From assembly GCF_019052655.1 (NCBI RefSeq), contig NZ_JAHQVB010000018.1, positions 1-33,169 on the forward strand: a DNA stretch of 33,169 bases, in the 5' to 3' direction. The DNA comes from Holdemanella porci. Lineage in GTDB: Bacteria > Bacillota_I > Bacilli_A > Erysipelotrichales > Erysipelotrichaceae. The notes under the pieces were generated by a model. The model was given only the letters and a program-made list of their open reading frames with translations, ran no database searches and had not been told where the DNA came from. How positions within the stretch are numbered: position 1 is the stretch's first letter; every line of letters begins with the position of its first letter. Both the position numbers and the translations under genes were made by a program. Positions 31,708-33,169 of the stretch are shown here, one piece after another.

Positions 31708-31779
31708 ATGGAATGTGATCGACGATGGATTTATAGAACTATTTTTTCATATACATTAACAAGGAGGAACTTATCATGA
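31708..31779 (+). CDS. Putative Arg-rich leader peptide coupled to argG
   Basis: This 23-codon ORF runs from ATG 31708 (AAGGAG nine bases upstream; in-frame ATGs also at 31699 and 31702) to a TGA that overlaps the argG start as ATGA. Five of its 23 residues are Arg, including tandem CGA-CGA and tandem AGG-AGG. The AGG-AGG codons (31762-31767) are also the Shine-Dalgarno sequence of argG. A ribosome translating this leader would therefore occupy or clear argG's start according to arginine supply. It lies past the T-box terminator and is made only on readthrough transcripts. Function is inferred; it could be a chance ORF. Confidence 0.45.
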   Translation: MECDRRWIYRTIFSYTLTRRNLS

Positions 31780-33026
31780 AACAACAATACAATAAAGTCG
31801 TTTTAGCATATTCTGGAGGATTAGATACATCCGTATTAATTCCTTGGTTAAAAGAAAATTATGGATGTGAAGTCATTGCCGTAAGTGGAGATGTTGGTCA
31901 AAAAAGTGAATTAGATGGCCTTGAAGAAAAAGCTTTGGCTACGGGAGCTAGTAAATTATATATTGCGGATCTAAAGAAAGAATTTGTCGAAGACTATATT
32001 ATTCCAAGCATGAAGGCGGGTGCTAGCTATGAAAATTATTTATTAGGAACAAGCTTTGCACGTCCGATCATCGCAAAAAAACTCGTTGAAATTGCCAAAC
32101 AAGAAGGAGCTGATGCGATCTGTCATGGCTGTACTGGAAAAGGAAATGATCAAGTTCGTTTTGAACTAGCCATTCAAGCCTTTGCCCCAGGCATAGACAT
32201 CATTGCACCTTGGAGATTCTGGGAATTGAATTCGCGTGAAAAAGAAATTGAGTATGCCAAGGCACACGATATTCCATTAAAGATTACAGCGGAAACAAAT
32301 TATTCAAAAGATAAAAACCTATGGCATTTATCCCACGAAGGATTGGATTTAGAAGATCCTGCCAATAAAGCACCACTAGAAAAAGAAGGTTTCTTAGAAC
32401 TTGGTGTAAGTCCAATACAGGCAAAGGATGAACCCGATTATGTAACGATTCATTTTGAAGAAGGAACTCCAACAAGTATTAATGGTAAGGAAATGTCATG
32501 CCTAGATATTATTGAAACATTAAATGATTTAGGTGGACAGAATGGTATTGGTATTTTGGACATTGTAGAAAACCGTTTAGTGGGTATGAAATCAAGAGGT
32601 GTATATGAAACACCAGGTGGAACGATTTTATATGCAGCACATGAAAAGTTAGAAGAAATCACTTTGGATAAAGATACGGCTCATTATAAAAAACAAGTCG
32701 CATTGAAATTTGGTGAACTTGTATATGATGGAAAATGGTATACGCCATTAAGAAAAGCATTGTCAAGCTTTGTGGATGAAACACAAAAGACAGTGACAGG
32801 CGATGTCAAACTTCAATTGTATAAAGGAAATATCATTCCTCAAAGTGTAACAAGTCCATACAGTTTATACTCAAGTGGCATGGCCACATTTGATGAAGAC
32901 GATTGTTATGACCAGGCAGATAGTGCCGGATTCATCCACTTATTCGGACTTCCATTAAAGGTACGTGCCTTAAATGATCAAGAATTATTTGGAAAGGCTC
33001 AGAAACACTTTCCATCAGTAGAGTAG
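31776..33026 (+). CDS. argG: Argininosuccinate synthase
   Basis: This 416-residue enzyme condenses citrulline and aspartate with ATP to form argininosuccinate. AYSGGLDTS near residues 11-19 is the ATP pyrophosphatase P-loop. [15 protein letters not shown] and the [25 protein letters not shown] and [11 protein letters not shown] segments are the citrulline- and aspartate-binding hallmarks. Its length is standard. AGGAGG stands eight bases before the ATG. It is controlled by the arginine T-box and possibly a coupled leader peptide. An argH start lies 7 bp downstream, the normal argGH order. Confidence 0.97.
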   Translation: MKQQYNKVVLAYSGGLDTSVLIPWLKENYGCEVIAVSGDVGQKSELDGLEEKALATGASKLYIADLKKEFVEDYIIPSMKAGASYENYLLGTSFARPIIAKKLVEIAKQEGADAICHGCTGKGNDQVRFELAIQAFAPGIDIIAPWRFWELNSREKEIEYAKAHDIPLKITAETNYSKDKNLWHLSHEGLDLEDPANKAPLEKEGFLELGVSPIQAKDEPDYVTIHFEEGTPTSINGKEMSCLDIIETLNDLGGQNGIGILDIVENRLVGMKSRGVYETPGGTILYAAHEKLEEITLDKDTAHYKKQVALKFGELVYDGKWYTPLRKALSSFVDETQKTVTGDVKLQLYKGNIIPQSVTSPYSLYSSGMATFDEDDCYDQADSAGFIHLFGLPLKVRALNDQELFGKAQKHFPSVE

Positions 33027-33033
33027 GTGTTCT

Positions 33034-33144
33034 ATGGCAAAGATGTGGGCTGGCAGATTTAAAAAAGATGCCAATGCCAAACTTGACTCTTTTAATACCT
33101 CTTTACCCTTTGATTGGTACTACGTCAAGAAAAAGGACTCATAA
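33034..33144 (+). pseudogene. argH: Truncated argininosuccinate lyase (argH) 5' end
   Basis: An ATG seven bases after argG begins MAKMWAGRFKKDANAKLDSFN and continues to SLPFDW, a clear match to the N-terminus of argininosuccinate lyase (the family shows MWAGRF...FNASIPFD followed by R/L-LY-x-x-DI-x-GS). Here the similarity ends abruptly after PFDW, near 33117, and the frame ends at TAA 33142 with the unrelated tail YYVKKKDS. Neither of the other two plus frames restores the expected RLY-x-x-DI. The junction looks like a deletion, an insertion or a rearrangement (or an assembly break near the window end). If real, arginine synthesis would need another argH copy. Confidence 0.65.
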
Positions 33145-33169
33145 AATAGATAAATTTTAAATTCTAATG

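Overview
The window is an AT-rich, densely packed chromosomal segment. Gene content and protein style (T-box-controlled argG, the rodZ-pgsA-cinA-recA block, YitT, DUF4143 ATPase, peptidase and NAD-salvage genes, abundant AGGAGG ribosome sites) point to an anaerobic, host-associated low-GC Bacillota. Protein style would fit the Erysipelotrichaceae, but that placement is an impression and not a search result.

Layout. (1) 1-2.6 kb is a decaying accessory patch. It holds what looks like one end of an ISL3-type insertion sequence, a 38-aa acidic ORF, an unrecognised gene, a pseudogene broken by both an in-frame stop and an 11-bp tandem duplication, and a remnant of a nucleotidyltransferase (AbiEii-like) gene. 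(2) 2.6-11.5 kb is a coherent hydroaromatic (quinate/shikimate) catabolic island. A divergent LysR regulator faces an operon of an Fe-S/FMN/FAD old-yellow-enzyme reductase, a YdiB-like quinate/shikimate dehydrogenase, an MFS transporter, a three-part TRAP transporter (DctQ, DctM, DctP) and type I 3-dehydroquinate dehydratase. No dehydroshikimate dehydratase is present. I infer a reductive route in which the ene-reductase reduces the 3-dehydroshikimate enone, so that quinate or shikimate serves as an electron sink. This is the best candidate in the window for an incompletely described system. (3) 11.5-19.4 kb holds a stomatin/SPFH gene with a ribbon-helix-helix partner, a DUF4143 ATPase, a Bax-inhibitor-1-like membrane protein, a membrane-anchored choloylglycine-hydrolase-family amidase with a MarR regulator and two matching operator palindromes, then YitT, a HAD phosphatase and an HI0933-type flavoprotein. 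(4) 19.4-25.9 kb holds msrA and a NYN/PIN-like gene on the minus strand, then rodZ-pgsA-cinA(pncC)-recA followed by pncA-like and pncB. (5) 26-29.9 kb on the minus strand holds a translationally coupled trio of a transglutaminase-like protein, a class I glutamine-amidotransferase-like C26 hydrolase and an S10 serine carboxypeptidase, plus a small unknown gene. (6) 29.9-33.2 kb holds a DbpA-type RNA helicase, an arginine T-box, a possible arginine-rich leader peptide, argG, and an argH reading frame that stops after 36 codons.

Several gene starts were moved from the longest ORF to the site with a proper ribosome-binding site: the SPFH gene, YitT, the NYN protein, cinA, recA and the C26 hydrolase. 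No tRNA, rRNA or CRISPR array was seen.
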